A stretch of 64,000 nt of DNA, taken from NCBI GenBank assembly GCA_028564705.1, contig JAPXFQ010000119.1, positions 186,001-250,000 of the forward strand, read 5' to 3'. This stretch comes from Apricaphanius iberus (lineage: Eukaryota; Chordata; Actinopteri; Cyprinodontiformes; Aphaniidae). Made by a program: the position numbers and the translations under genes. Shown here one piece after another: positions 12,009 through 24,149 of this stretch. Numbering within the stretch: the first letter of the stretch is position 1; each line of letters starts with the position of its first letter. The notes beneath the pieces are model-generated. The model was not told the DNA's origin and did not search any database. It worked only from the letters and a program-made list of their open reading frames with translations.

Positions 12009-15000
12009 TCATTCCAATTGCTCCATAACTTCCAGCACCACAACACGAGGTCCACTCATCACCAGCCTGGTCACTGTCTTGTAGTCCAGGTGGAGAACAC
12101 ACCTTCCATTCACCTGGCACACAAACTGGCGTATCTACAGAGAGTTGTTACATTCATGGATATCACTTCTCTCCAAACACTTAATGTTATTGTTTTACAG
12201 TGCCAGGTGATATTTTTTTTATGTCTTTTTTTTCTTTTCACCTTGACTCCTGCAGCTGCTGCAGGACTACCAGGATCCACAGCTTGGACGTAACAGGGAG
12301 CCCTGCCTCTGACAACAATGCCCCAGCCCAGGGCATCCCCTATCACCTGTGATCATGGTGAGATAAAACGCATACTTGAGTTGGGGGAAATGCAAACCTA
12401 AAGTTAACATGGAATTTTAATGTTTATTTTTCAAGAACTGATTTGTGTATGACTAACATGAGGATGATGTGTAAACTATATAATGTCTCTCACATACAAT
12501 CACTCACCGTCAGCACTTTTTTGATGAATGGTGCGCCAGGGGCCAATAACTCTTCACATGTGACACCTCTCTTTAAAACTGCAGGTCCAGAACAAATGCT
12601 TAGGTAAATGTATAAGCGACCCAAGTGTGTAATATATGCAGTATATTACTGTCATAAAGGGTATATATATTATTACTTACAAGTTTTCATCATTGGCCAT
12701 GAATGACGGAAGTAGTGATTGCAATTCAGAAACTTGCATGTGTGTTCACAAATGAAAATGTATGTATGTAGTTTTGTTTATTAATAGAGCGGACCATAAT
12801 CTACCTAAGAAACTTTATGCTCACATAAAACACCAGAAGACAACAGCTGCATTTCTGGTTTTGCTGCTGACTCACTGCTATCTTAAATGCCTTCTGCATT
12901 AAACTGTGTAGTGTGATCATCACTCAGTGTTTTTGAATAAACCGGCTGTTTTTGGTAGGTGAGAGGAACACCATAGGCTTTTACGAATCCCATTCGCTTT
13001 TTTGCATTGCAGGCATCCTTGTGTCAGCAAAAGCGAATTATGAAATTAGCATTTTCAATCTCTCATCTGCCTTTAAAAAAGGTGGGGGAAGTCGACTGGA
13101 ATTTTTTTTCCGGTTTTTCGAGATTTGTATGTTTTCTAGGTCTGGAGCATTATATTTTCCCTTTATTATATCTGGGCTGATCCCACTTGCCTGATTTAGG
13201 ATTTGATCTCATGATGGAGTTTGACGGGAGTTGACCGAGAGTTGGAAATCCACCCGAATGAGACTGAAGCGAATTCAAACTGGATCGCCGGACACCTGTA
13301 ATCTGTTTTATGTCTTTACTTGGCCCCACTGCAGAAAAAAAAAAGTGTGTGGGAAATCAGCATTCAAACCAAAGTACATTTTTGCAACAACGACTAAAGA
13401 ACGACTGAAAATGAGATTTTTACTTGTTTGAAAAGCACTGTTATGTTCCTGGATCGAGTCTTTGCGTAGAGAAAATGGGCTGTCGAGATTGTTTTCCTCT
13501 TGGTTGGATGTCCCATCATTGTCCTGCTCCCTTTCATTTAGCAGTTCAGAAAGGCGCCGGCGGCGACGGAAATTGATGCAGAACTGATAGAGCAGTCCAC
13601 TGTCGAAGAAGTCATGCTTCTTTGTCACTAGTGGGGGGAAATGAAACGCAGAGTTAAATAATACTGGAATGTGTTTTAAGAACAATTGGAAGTGTGTGCC
13701 GAGGGATATTGCATGTATTTGCTTTTGATTGCACAGGTCCCTGGTGGCCACTCACTGCTGGCAGCCAATGCTTAACCTTTCTCAAAGTGCAAATGAGCTC
13801 TCCCTCACCATGTTGAATGATGCCATGCTCTTGCAACGCCCGACACAAGTCCACTCCCTGACGTCTGCTCTCTACCTCTCCGTTCTGAAGGAGCCAGTCG
13901 ATCAGCAGGTAGCCCGGAAACGTGCGCTGATATGAAACCCCCTGCTCCTCTCTGAGCTGCAGGATAGAGTTCTTGTCTGCTATAAGACTAAAAAGAACAA
14001 GTAATTACAATCGTGAAGTGAATTTCTCAGAACATGCTCTAGAAATAATGTTGTTGTTTGTGTAATAACCCACAATTACTAATCTCTTCATGCAAAAGAT
14101 GTGTTAAAAGACTTAAAGTGAAAAAAATATTTCTGGCAGTAATATAATACGATATAAAAAAGTCCTGCTTTTAAGTCAATCTTAGAAAAGCTGCTTGTTT
14201 CCCTTTTATTGGTTGTGTACCAAGCCGGTCGTGTGATTTGTGCCAATGTCATTTGTGCCATAGCCAATGCCAAACAGATAGTTCTGCTCTTTACTCTTGT
14301 TTGGTGTCATCTATTAGATTAGATGTTTAATAAGTTTTCACGATTTATTTAGAAAATACGAGGTTTTAAAGTGAGAACAATGTGGCACCACCTCATGCTG
14401 GTCACCAGCTTGGTCACACACTGCTGTGGGACCGTCCTATTCTTCAACCAGCAATTGTCGAAAGTTAACTGATATGGTTGCATTAACAGTACACCCAAGA
14501 TCATCCCACAAGAGCTCAGTGGGGATTAAGATCTCTCCATCCTCCACTCTCCACTCCAAAAATGTGGAGGAAAAAAACAAACAAACAGCTTTGTTACTTT
14601 TTATATCTAAGTCTATATGAATTTTGATCAAATTTGAATTTAAAGTTGTGGTGCATAGAGTGTAATCCCATGCTACATTTGAAAAATTCTACCAAAGTGG
14701 GCAGGGCCAGGAGGCATGGAGAGGCGATGGCCAAGTGTGGAGGGTGAGCGCGAGGGGGGACGCGGGGGTGTGGTCTGGACAGTCACGGCTGAACTATGGC
14801 ATGTGGCCACCAAGCTCCACAAAGCCTCTATTTACCTACAGTAAAGGAAGAAGTTATGTCTCTTCTCCGCCATACACCTAGAAAAAGAGAGGCTTCATGG
14901 AGCGCAGCGGGCAAACAACGTATCACTTTGAGCTGTTGGTTTCAGGGCGCTGAGTCAGAGCCAGCAGCACGTATAGTAGCAAACAAGATAGCCTAGAGCT

Positions 15001-18000
15001 AGCATCGATGCTAAGTAGCTTCGGAAGGAAGTACCTCAGCTTTTGTTTACTTATTCACGGTGTGTTTAGGACATATAGGTTATAACTTATGGCTTTAAAC
15101 CACTTCAACGTTGCGGTCCTCCAAAGTGCGATATACGGATTTCGGCTTCCTCTGTTTCTCTCAGTATGCTTCTGTGTGCGCACGTAGCACACAAGATAAG
15201 CAGTTTCAACTCGTCACAGGGCGGAGCGAGTGTGTCAGAGAGGGAGGGTGTCTCTGTGAGACCGTGCCTGTTACGTAGACAATGGAAAAGATGTACCGCT
15301 CTAAGCCAATCGCAAAATTCAAATGCAGTACCTCACGATTACCATGAGCGGCAGCACTAAGACATTTTTAGACCAAAAAATGTGGAATTTAACAAGTTTA
15401 CACGAAAATGTCAAAAATGCCCTGAAACTGAAAGATTGCATTGGTAAAGAGCCATTTATACAGTTTATAAGGGGGTTTAGTTACACTTTAAGTGATAGCC
15501 ATGTGTCACAGGATGATAAATCTGCACATTTAGTTTTATTGTTTGTGTGTGCTTTAATCTTGAAGCGTTTTTATTTTGCTGTGTATTGCTGTGCTTTTTA
15601 CTTCCTCTTAATAATCACCTGGACCCTTGCACCTGTGGCAATGTGACTTAGTTTCTACCCAATGAGCATGGAGGCTGATGGCGGACAATTGGATTTTATT
15701 GGACCATGGACTATACATGGAGGGAAGCAGCAGTAATAAGGGAGAGGACCCGGCAGCAGCGGCAGCAGTGGTGGGAGTAGCAGCTTTCCGGGCCGAGTGA
15801 CTGCCCATAAATTTTGTCCCCCACAGCGGGTCAGCCAACGGGAGGACCAGTCTCGGCATTCGGAGGCCAGTGTATGACGCTGATCACAGTAGGTGGGCAG
15901 AGTAGGCTACCTCTACCCGCGTGCTTCACCGTGGAAGAAGTCGGGAACGGGACCACAACAAAGCTCTGACAGCCACCGTTCCTCTTTCCCCCTTGGTGTC
16001 CTTTTTCTTTTCTTTTTTAATCCACCTTTTAGTATTTTGTATTGCGTTTATTGGTGGCATCATCATCCTGTTATTTCAGTTGTAATAAATCTGTTAAACT
16101 TTTAAACTGGTTATTTGGTTGATTACACTGCTTGCCTTGTTTTTTCGATTGGTTTTAGAGTTCCTAGTCTCTTTTAAGCACTAGGTGGCGTTGTCGTTAT
16201 TTTGGTTTTCCTTTGTTTTTCTTTACTCGGCCGCGACTTACACAAGTACACACAGCACCCAGCTGTAACATGAAAGAATCTAATTGTAGTGAGTGTAGTT
16301 TTCATAAGCATGCCTTTGTAGCAGTGCCTATAAAAATTATTCACCCTCACTTATTTTATAAGATAAAATAGCTGATTACCTAAAATGCATCTCTATTGGT
16401 GCTAATAGTCTCACAATGAAGGGAGTGGAGACTGCCTGAGTGTACTGAGTGTGTCTCAAGTGATTGTAGTCTAAAGACACCTGTGTCCGGAGGTTCCATT
16501 CACTGGTTAATCACTGTTCCTGGCTACCATTACAGCATAAAAAAAAAACAATCCAAGGAAATTAGATAAAATGTTATTGAAAGGTATTAGTCAGGGGATG
16601 TATGTAAAATAATCTCTCCCCCACTGAACCTTTCCAGGCCCCTAATTTATCAAACGGTTGTGGAAACTGTCCTATATTCTATCCTACGAATGAAATGAAA
16701 GTCTGATTTATGAAATGTACGGTCGCCACTCGTACGCATGCTCCTCCACAATCATGTGTTGATAAATCCCACTTGTAAATACCCAGGTGCTGGTGGCCGT
16801 TCACAGTCATTTGCATACAGAAACGCCCTCATTTAACCATATTTGGTAACACCACATCGTCTGTTACATGCATTACATCCTTACGTTCCTTAAAATGATG
16901 GCCAAGAGAGGGAAATAAAGGAATTTCAGTGACACAGAGATCGAGGCGAAACATAGGTGGGGCAATGAAAAAACTATTCACGATAAACAGACAAAGTTAG
17001 TTAATGCAAATTCGTTTCACCATCGATAGTTTTTGCCTTTAGCGGTTTCTTTGCCTAATTTCCTCCAGCGCGTAGCCGTTACAACAGAGCAGACATAAAA
17101 AAAAGGGCCGAAAAATTTTATTTGCTGATATTAACTTCTGTGGAAATCCTTAACTTCTTTGAACAAAATAAATAAGTTCATACACATTGCTGTTTGGTTC
17201 GATCAGCTCAGGGCAAACCAATAAAAAAAAGACTCCGCCTGGGAGAAAGTGACACAGACAGTAAGTGCGGTCAGGACAGTGGAGAGGTTCCTTTTGGAAA
17301 TTAAAGAAAAAAATGGTTCGTTATCAAACTATATACGATAAAACGTCCCTCAGCACACAGCTGGACCAGATCTAAAACAGAGGGTGCTCCGATCATCATA
17401 TTTGACACTTGTGTGGCCATGCGTGATTGGAGACGCCGCTTGTGCTGCCATCATTACACAAGGAAAACAAGGACAATCTGCTTCACTGATAAGCAGGACC
17501 ATTTAATTATACGGTGCAGCTTGGAAGCCATTTATTCAAAGGTGTAACAGCATCGCATTAAGCTGAAGCGCTTGGTGTAACAAATTAAAAAATGAATGGG
17601 AAGTGAGGGGTTCTGAGCACGGAGAGCGCAGATTGCGAGTGATAGGATCTCCAAGTATCATCACCCCAAACATTAAATTATGTATTTTTTGGCAAATTTC
17701 AAACATTTCCTGGAAGTTTATAGCTAACCCGTGCAAAACTTTTTGAGTTATTTTTGCTAAAAGAAAGACGGACGCCAACGTGAGCTCCTTGGTGGAGGCA
17801 ATAAACTGCTGAGAGCAAAGTAAAACTGTTTCTGTGTAGCAGTTCCTTTGTTCTAACAATGGTTGCTGTGTGTACGAACGATCAGAACTGAACTTATATT
17901 TAGGAACATTTCTATGCACAAGTACAAATTGATTAAATACCACACATTGCGTAGAATTGTTCCTACGAACGAAATACGCACGGATCTGTGCGCAAGTACG

Positions 18001-19768
18001 GTTGCCCAGGAGTTCAGTTTTAACCATAATCAAGAAATGGAAGGAAAATGGTTCATGTGTAAATCTGCCTAGAGCCGTCCTCGCACAATGAGTGACCATG
18101 CAAAAAGGAGACTATCAGGACACCTAGGACTACGCTGATGGAATTAGGAGAAGATTCAGCAAGTGAGTTCTGCCCCCAACAAAACTATGCCTTCAGATAA
18201 AAAAAAACTTTTCCAGGAAGACAACGACTCGAGGCATGCAGCTAAAGCTAGACAGAAACGGTTTGAAGACAACAAGCTGGATGTTTTAGAAAGCCAAATT
18301 TTGTTGACCGCGACAGAATTTTAAACAAAAAGGGAAAAAAATATCCAAGGGGGTGAATATTATTTTTATAGACAGTGTATATCAGAGACACCCACAGATA
18401 ATTGCTGGAGAAGAGGTGATGCAACTCAGTGGTAAACATGCTACTTTGCCAACTTTTTCAAAACAAGTTTATTCAAATTCAAAAACTTTCAAAATGATAA
18501 CGGATATTTGAAATTTCTAGTGAAGCATTGCATTGACTTCGTTGGAAACCGTACTCCTGCCTATTTTCAGGCTACAGTCTTTTTGCACCGAGCACTTACT
18601 TTTCGTACAGGCTTTGTCCTCGCATGAAGATTTTCACCTCTGTGTTGAAGGGAAATGTGCCGTCATCCTTGCGAAAACGATACAGCAGTTTGGCGTCCTT
18701 GAAATCGGGTCTCTTGTCACAGACTAGGGAGAAAGCAGCACACGGGTTTAACATGCACAGAGAGAACTTCAACAACATCTACTGGTTTCTTACCCCATGT
18801 CTAAAAGCATACTTGCCCACAGTAACTTGCCCCTTTATGAGGTCTACCTTGCCTGTGTGAGGTTAGACCCCCTTATGCTTTCAGAACTGCCTTGTTTCTT
18901 TCTAATACAGATTCAACAAGGCTGTCAAAGATTTTTGGCCCATATTGTATGAAGTACTTGCAATTATATTTCAGTACATCACTGAAACAACTGAAACAAA
19001 GATCTAAAAGCAGTTTAGCAGCAAACTTTGTGAAAACTAATATTTTTGTCATTCTCAAAACTTTTGACCAAAACTGTACATCCATGATGGGAGTCTTCCT
19101 TTCTCCTCTAACCTTTCACACCAAGAAGACAGTGTTGTCTACACATCTGCTGCTAACTGGATATTTTCATCTTTTCACCCCATTCCCCTGTCAACCCAGG
19201 ACATGACTGTGTTTTCAGACTAACAAACCAAGCTCTCCCCTTCCAGCACCAACACCCATTCTGATGCCCGGTTTTGAACTTCTTGAGCACATCTAGATGC
19301 CAAAATGCACGACGTTGCCATTATTTGAGTAGCTTATCCCCACCCACCTATTTTGGTTAGCAATAGTTTACACGTGTACCAAAAATAAAGTGGCCAGTCG
19401 CCTATATGTACCTCTCTCACCTTGATGAACAATGTCGTGGTCCATGAGGTGCTGCATGAGACTAACGGCTGCCGGTCGATCCAAAGCCTCCTTGTGGCTC
19501 ACCAGCCAGTCGATGAGCTCCTGCGCCACGAAGCAGTTCGGATATGTGCGCAGGTGGTAGCGTCGATCCTTGATCAGTTTCCCGTCGTGAAGTCTTAACC
19601 TTAATTTTACGTTTAAGGGAACGATGAGTTTTCAACTTTATCCGAGCCATATAACAGCACCGCCCCATCCCTCCTCCCGACATACCTGAGCTGCTCTCCT
19701 GCAATCATGACTTCAGTCTTATGTTGTCTGGCTATAGCCTGTCTTCTTATGCTGCTTGTTCGCTCCAT
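12009..19768 (-). CDS. deptor: DEPTOR-like mTOR-interacting protein (eight coding exons)
   Basis: Assembled by homology and splice signals: 19686-19768, 19421-19599, 18600-18723, 13809-13987, 13424-13627, 12508-12578, 12242-12346, 12009-12134 (TGA). Phases agree at every junction; 1071 bases, 356 residues (human DEPTOR has 409). DEPTOR binds mTOR through its PDZ domain and lowers mTORC1/2 activity. Seen: start MERTSSIRRQ; DEP1 about 28-120 (LIKDRRYHLRTYPNCFVAQE; KLLYRFRKDDGTFPF; FMRGQSLYEN); DEP2 about 137-215 (GYLLIDWLLQNGEVE; GLLYQFCINFRRRRRLSELL); PDZ about 281-352 (VIGDALGWGIVVRG; AVDPGSPAAAAGVK; VLHLDYKTVTRLVMSG), ending EVMEQLE. The linker runs SPFSLRKDSIQEHNSAFQT straight into ILKRGVTCEELLAPGAPF, so some 45-50 residues of the mammalian linker, with the SSGYFS degron, are missing. 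An acceptor at 19784 suggests a non-coding first exon upstream. The 4.6-kb fourth intron is filled with transposon relics. Weakest points are the short intron 1 (86 bases) and the exon 5 donor (GTAAAA). Confidence 0.85.
13988..16318. other. deptor-like intron, left part
   Basis: No exon is recognised here. 14380-14560 looks like a decayed transposon fragment (a transposase-region phrase around accagcaattgtcgaaagtt). 14700-15900 is richer in CpG and contains several short frames without recognisable domains. A plus-strand AATAAA at 16085 after a T-rich tract could mark the end of an inserted transcript-derived sequence, which I cannot identify. Confidence 0.3.
16322..18377. mobile_element. Tc1/mariner-type relic with TA duplications and inner insert
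   Basis: The left end CAGTGCCTATAAAAATTATT (16322) and right end, read inversely, CACTGTCTATAAAAATAATA (18377) are inverted copies, and both are flanked by TA (16319-16320 and 18378-18379), as expected for Tc1/mariner insertion. The interior, from about 16635, carries a different sequence type (aatttatcaaacgg, then cctacgaatgaaatg and, near 17960, cctacgaacgaaatacgcac) that looks like a second, Harbinger-like insert. The whole lies in intron 4 of the deptor-like gene. Confidence 0.6.
16893..16990 (+). pseudogene. fossil of a Myb/SANT-like transposon protein
   Basis: Plus-strand reading gives MAKRGK, stop, RNFSDTEIEA, resembling the start of the Myb/SANT-like accessory protein that PIF/Harbinger elements encode beside the transposase. 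The frame breaks at once with a TAA, and nothing downstream is open. Assignment rests on a short motif, so it is tentative. Confidence 0.35.
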
Positions 19769-19784
19769 GTTTGTTATCCCTGGA

Positions 19785-20948
19785 CTGAGCAGTAAATGAA
19801 GCTCTCCTTTTATTATAGACTTTTATGTTTACAAAATAGCTGACGATACGGAGCATTGCCCCGAGGGGTAGATGTTGTGTATACAGTTAGGCAGAAAGCT
19901 GAAGACGTGGCGTTGAGTGGCCAATTAGATCCTCTAATGCTTTATTCAAACTGAGATACTCATGCTATCGTAATGGCTCACATTTTAAATGAGTAAAATG
20001 TTAAATTAGAAGCAAAGAACTCAAGCAAAGACTTACAATATCTAGAGAAAAGTACATATCGTCATTGTGCTTGAACAGCTTGTTTCTATGTGTATCACTT
20101 AGATATGACAAGAAAAGACATGACAAGACGTGAAAAGAAATAACTCTATGGACATGTTTGTTAGCCGGTATGTGCTGTCTTGGTGTTGTTGGATCAGTTT
20201 AAGGTAGCTACATTTCAAAGGTTGTCTTATGGTTGTCTGGCAACCAAAAAAAACTGAAAAACGTAGCTGTAACGACTGGTACTGAATGAACAAATAGGGT
20301 TATGGGGATAATGAAAGTGTCCATCCCCTCTCTGAGTTCATCCTTCAAGCCTCATCGTCTGCAAAGCAGCAACCTAATGAAGTGAGCCGTGGACTATTTC
20401 TTGTAAAGGTCTGCAGGTGCAGATAAGGTGAAGCCTGTTGGTGTCACCATGATAAACACACAGAGACTTGCAAAAGTCATAAGAACAAAGTACACTAACA
20501 ACAAATAGCACCAGAAGTTAAACAGGGCAGGATCATCTGGGCTCTGTGAGCTCAGTGATTGGTCAGCTTTTTTCAAGGGATGATTGCAAATGTAGTAGCA
20601 ATGTGCTTCAAAGAAAACCCCCTGAACTAACAGCTGTTTTTTTATGCACAATAATTTATTGTCACATTTAATTTTTTTTAATGCATGAAGTTCTACTTTA
20701 TTGAATTAGTCTGGATGGTTTAGCTAGACATCCTACTAATTTAAATAAAAGTGTTTATTTCAAAACTACAATCTTAGCCTTTGTTACACATGAGAATCTC
20801 ACAGCTAGCTTAGCCCCGCTGGATAGTTTTCAATATATGTTATTTAAAACTACCAGTCTTGCAAAAATGTAAGTTTCACCTCCAGTTTTATTCTTTTATT
20901 GTATGCTGATTTTAAGTTACATTCCTCAAAAAAAATGTAATTTTATTA
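19785..20948. other. intergenic spacer upstream of the deptor-like gene
   Basis: Mostly AT-rich and without recognised genes. A minus-strand frame at 20394-20651 would encode up to 85 residues with one strong hydrophobic segment (FWCYLLLVYFVLMTFASL), but I recognise no family and no exon signals that link it to a neighbour; it may be chance or a pseudogene scrap. Confidence 0.3.
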
Positions 20949-23900
20949 GGCCTGTCAATCGATTAAAAATTTTCATCGCGATTAATCGCATGATTGTCCA
21001 CAGTTAACTCACGATTAATCGCAGATTAATCTCCCTTTTGGCTACACTTATAAGTAATGGAGTGAACAAATTTACTTTATGAAAGTATGTTTATTATAAC
21101 TCTTAACAGAGTAACACTGTGCAAAAAGTAGTACATTAGAAAATTATTTAATGAAGTATACTTTGTTAGACTACAACATTTAAATTTTTAAATATGAGCT
21201 TCAAGAATATAGCTAGTACACAGGCAGAATAGTACTAAAGATTAGTTGAAATTTAGTCAAAAAAAGCATACTTGATAAAATGAACATGTATACTTTTATT
21301 TGTAAAGCACATAAAAAATACAGTCCAGATTCCTTCAGAGGAAGTGTTCAAAAGTGCAATTATGCTTAACCTCCCACACGATAACACATTGTCATGGTTC
21401 CCCCTTGATTAGGACAAGAAACCCAAGTGGAAATAAAAAAAGTACAAACATAGTGCAAAAAGAATTTGACTCTGCCTATTTAGTGCATTTTAAACATAGC
21501 TTATCATTCCTGTTTGAAAAAAAAATAATTAGGTAACACTTATGTTGTTTTGGTATCCAATCACACTGAACAGAGATAGCAAAGCTAAATATAACAACAA
21601 AACTCTTAAGCACTAAGTAAACAGGTTTTCCCAATTACTTATTTGAACATGGCCAGGTGCTCAAGCAGACAAGCATCTTCACATTTTCTGAAGACAGTGC
21701 AGCTCGTTTCTTTTGAACGACATGCCCAGAAAGTGAGAATAACCTCTCACATGGTATGGATGTGGCAGGTGTTTCCAGGTATTTGCGTGCAAGGGAGGCC
21801 ATCTCACTTTGTGCACGTTCATGGCTGGACCTCCTTTGTTGGGGACAATCCTGAATGTCAATTGTAGGCTCGGTTCTGTATCGCTCCAAAGATCTCTCAA
21901 TACAGTCCAATTCATCAGATGAAGACTCTTGGGCTAGCAAGAGAGCTATTTTTTTCTTGGAAGGCTCAGATGTTTCTGGATTTTCAGGCTGTGCAGGCGT
22001 CTGCCTCTCCCTCAGCAAAGCAGTGATGAGGCGCCACACCTCAGCCCTGTCAGCTCTGCTCAGACATTTGAGATCCTTAAACCTAGGATCCAGTGCAGTT
22101 GCAACCTTGAGCCATGTGATGTTACGCTTCTCTATTTTTGTTCTGAGAGTTTCTTTGAATTTTATCATGTTCGCTGGGTCCTCCTCTGAGACTTCCAACA
22201 CTCGCAAAAGGTGACACAATGCTGGCAACACCACTGAGCAGGAAAAAAACTTCTCTCCTCCCAGAAGATCCGTGTTGTATCTTTAAAAAACAGAAACGTG
22301 TGAGATAGAATTCATTCACCTCAGACTGATTCACCTCTCTGATTCAAACTTAAAACTAACTACGACTTTAAAATGTCTCCTACACACTCAAATCATATAT
22401 GCACCAATCACTTGACACAGAGACAAAACTACATTTAAACACAGATCAGAGTTACAACTGCTCAAAAAGGGTATTGAGACTAATTTCAAGTCTGGAGATT
22501 TGTGTGTAAGTGATGCGTTTAAATTGTTGGCAGAATGCTGGGGGAATTTGTGCGTATGTAAATGGATTTTATATTAATATCTTTTTTGTATTTGTCTGTA
22601 CATTTTATCAAACACTTGCAAGTATCACCAGTTACATACAAAATGATTTTACGCTTTACAAATCAGGTTTTACACATGCAAGTAAGTAAAATTACACACA
22701 AACAGGCTGACACAAGTTACAAATCAGGTATTACGTGCATACAAATCTTGTGAGTCTATTTTCTCTCCACAGAGCTAGTCCCCTTTTCCTCTCCTCCATT
22801 CATCAGCCCCTGATGCCGACCCACCCACACATCTACCTCTTTTGACACAACGACATTCACAATAAAAACTATAATATATGTGGGAATTAATTACCTGCAG
22901 TGCTCCAGCACGGTTTCCAGCTTCTTCAGTTTTTCCAGCTCTGTTGATGTTGGCATTGTGACAGTAGTTGCATGTTGGGCCAGTGCTCCTCTCAGTGGTT
23001 CCTGATTTCTCAGAACATGCTTGATCCTCTCCAGAGTACTGTTCTATCTGGTTGACACGTCCTGTGTGAGCGACTCTTTCTTGATGGAGTGTGCGACTTG
23101 TCGCTGCTCAAAGTCCACTGCATTTGCTGAGCTGTGCTTGAAATGACCAACAACGTGTCTGCATTTTGTCAATGCACTGTCAAACGGACTGTTCTGTAGA
23201 GAAACTGTGATGGCTCGGTGCAGGCTGTGTGCAGTGCAAGGCATTTGCTGAAACGGTAGCTGCCTGGCTGCAGCAATCATGTTGGGTGCACTATCGGTGG
23301 AGAGTGTCCTGACTTTTGGTTCAATGTCCCACTGTCTGGCAACTTGCATGAAATGTTCAGCGAATGTGTCGGCAAAGTGCCTCTCCTCTATCTTCATAAC
23401 AGTCAAAGCATGCGATTTAAGTTCCCACTCTGATGCAAAAAAATTTGCTGTTACGCCGAGATACCTGTGATTACTCAGAGACGTCCAGTAGTCCCCTGTT
23501 AGAGCACCAGTGCTCGTCTGACTCAATGCCTCTACCACTTTAACTTTTTCATCTTGATATAGTACTGTTGTGGCTCTGGAAGGCAGTTCTTGCGTACAGT
23601 CGTTGGATGCGACGCGAATGATTTCTAGTAGTCCTTCGTCCTCCACAATGCTAATCGTTCTGCAAACTGTAGCAACCCATTTAGCTATGGCCATTGAAAG
23701 TTTGCTTGATGTAGAATTGTCCAGGCGTCTCCGCTGAAAACTATCCAACGTTGTTTGCTTTCGGCGAGGAGGAGAGCTCTCTGCATCAGCTGCATGCTTT
23801 GCTAGCAGGTGATATTTGAGAGTCGACGTACTTCGGTGACACCTCAGTTTACATTGACAGTACGCACAAATGACTTTTGTCTCAGCAATAGTACCATCTG

Positions 23901-24149
23901 GTAGAGTGTTGAAGCTGAATTTCCCATTCAAAGGACCTTTTCCGCTTTCCATGCTCTACCTAGCATTCACAGCTAGCCTTTACGCTCATGCCCCGTCATT
24001 TACGTAACTACGGAGTAACAGGAAGGCCAACAGGCGCTTAAAGGAAAACTACGGAAGCCTCTGCGTTAATCGCACGTTAAAATGTTTAACGCCGTTGAAG
24101 GGGGCTTTGCGTTAACGCGTTATTAACACGTTAATTTTGAAAACCCTTA
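20949..24149 (-). mobile_element. hAT transposon, near full length (3.2 kb)
   Basis: The element contains a two-part hAT transposase on the minus strand and is bounded by related terminal sequences rich in gattaatcgc / gcgttaacgc words: left ggcctgtcaatcgattaaaa, right (inverse) gggttttcaaaattaacgtg. The adjoining 8 bases, ttttatta and ttaaatta, agree at 6 of 8 places, consistent with a decayed 8-bp duplication. Ends are set by this and could be off by a few bases. Confidence 0.75.
21635..23952 (-). pseudogene. hAT transposase with BED zinc finger, one premature stop
   Basis: Exon 1 is 22895-23952 and exon 2 is 21635-22280, joined across a 614-base intron with a CAG-GTAATT donor and TTTTAAAG acceptor in phase 2; together they span 568 codons. 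The BED finger is near the start (CAYCQCKLRCHRSTSTLKYH); a DDE-region motif (LSTDSAPNMIAAARQLPF) follows; the C-terminal dimerisation region reads LARKYLETPATSIPCERLFS. The reading is open except for a TAG at 23044-23046 (codon 303), where Trp (TGG) is the likely ancestral residue. A second lesion is at 21836-21841: the Trp-Trp pair normal before the dimerisation motif is Arg-Arg. It belongs with ZBED-like hAT elements. Coding DNA is otherwise well kept, so the copy is fairly young, but it is almost surely inactive. Confidence 0.88.

Noticed and set aside
12860..12930. possible extra deptor exon (reading KIAVSQQQ...) before a GTGAGT donor
   Set aside because: With the required phase the candidate meets a stop at once, and resemblance to the DEPTOR linker is slight.
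17536..18099. 187-residue minus-strand frame
   Set aside because: Lies inside a transposon relic, has no recognisable domain, and covers both sides of a probable element boundary.
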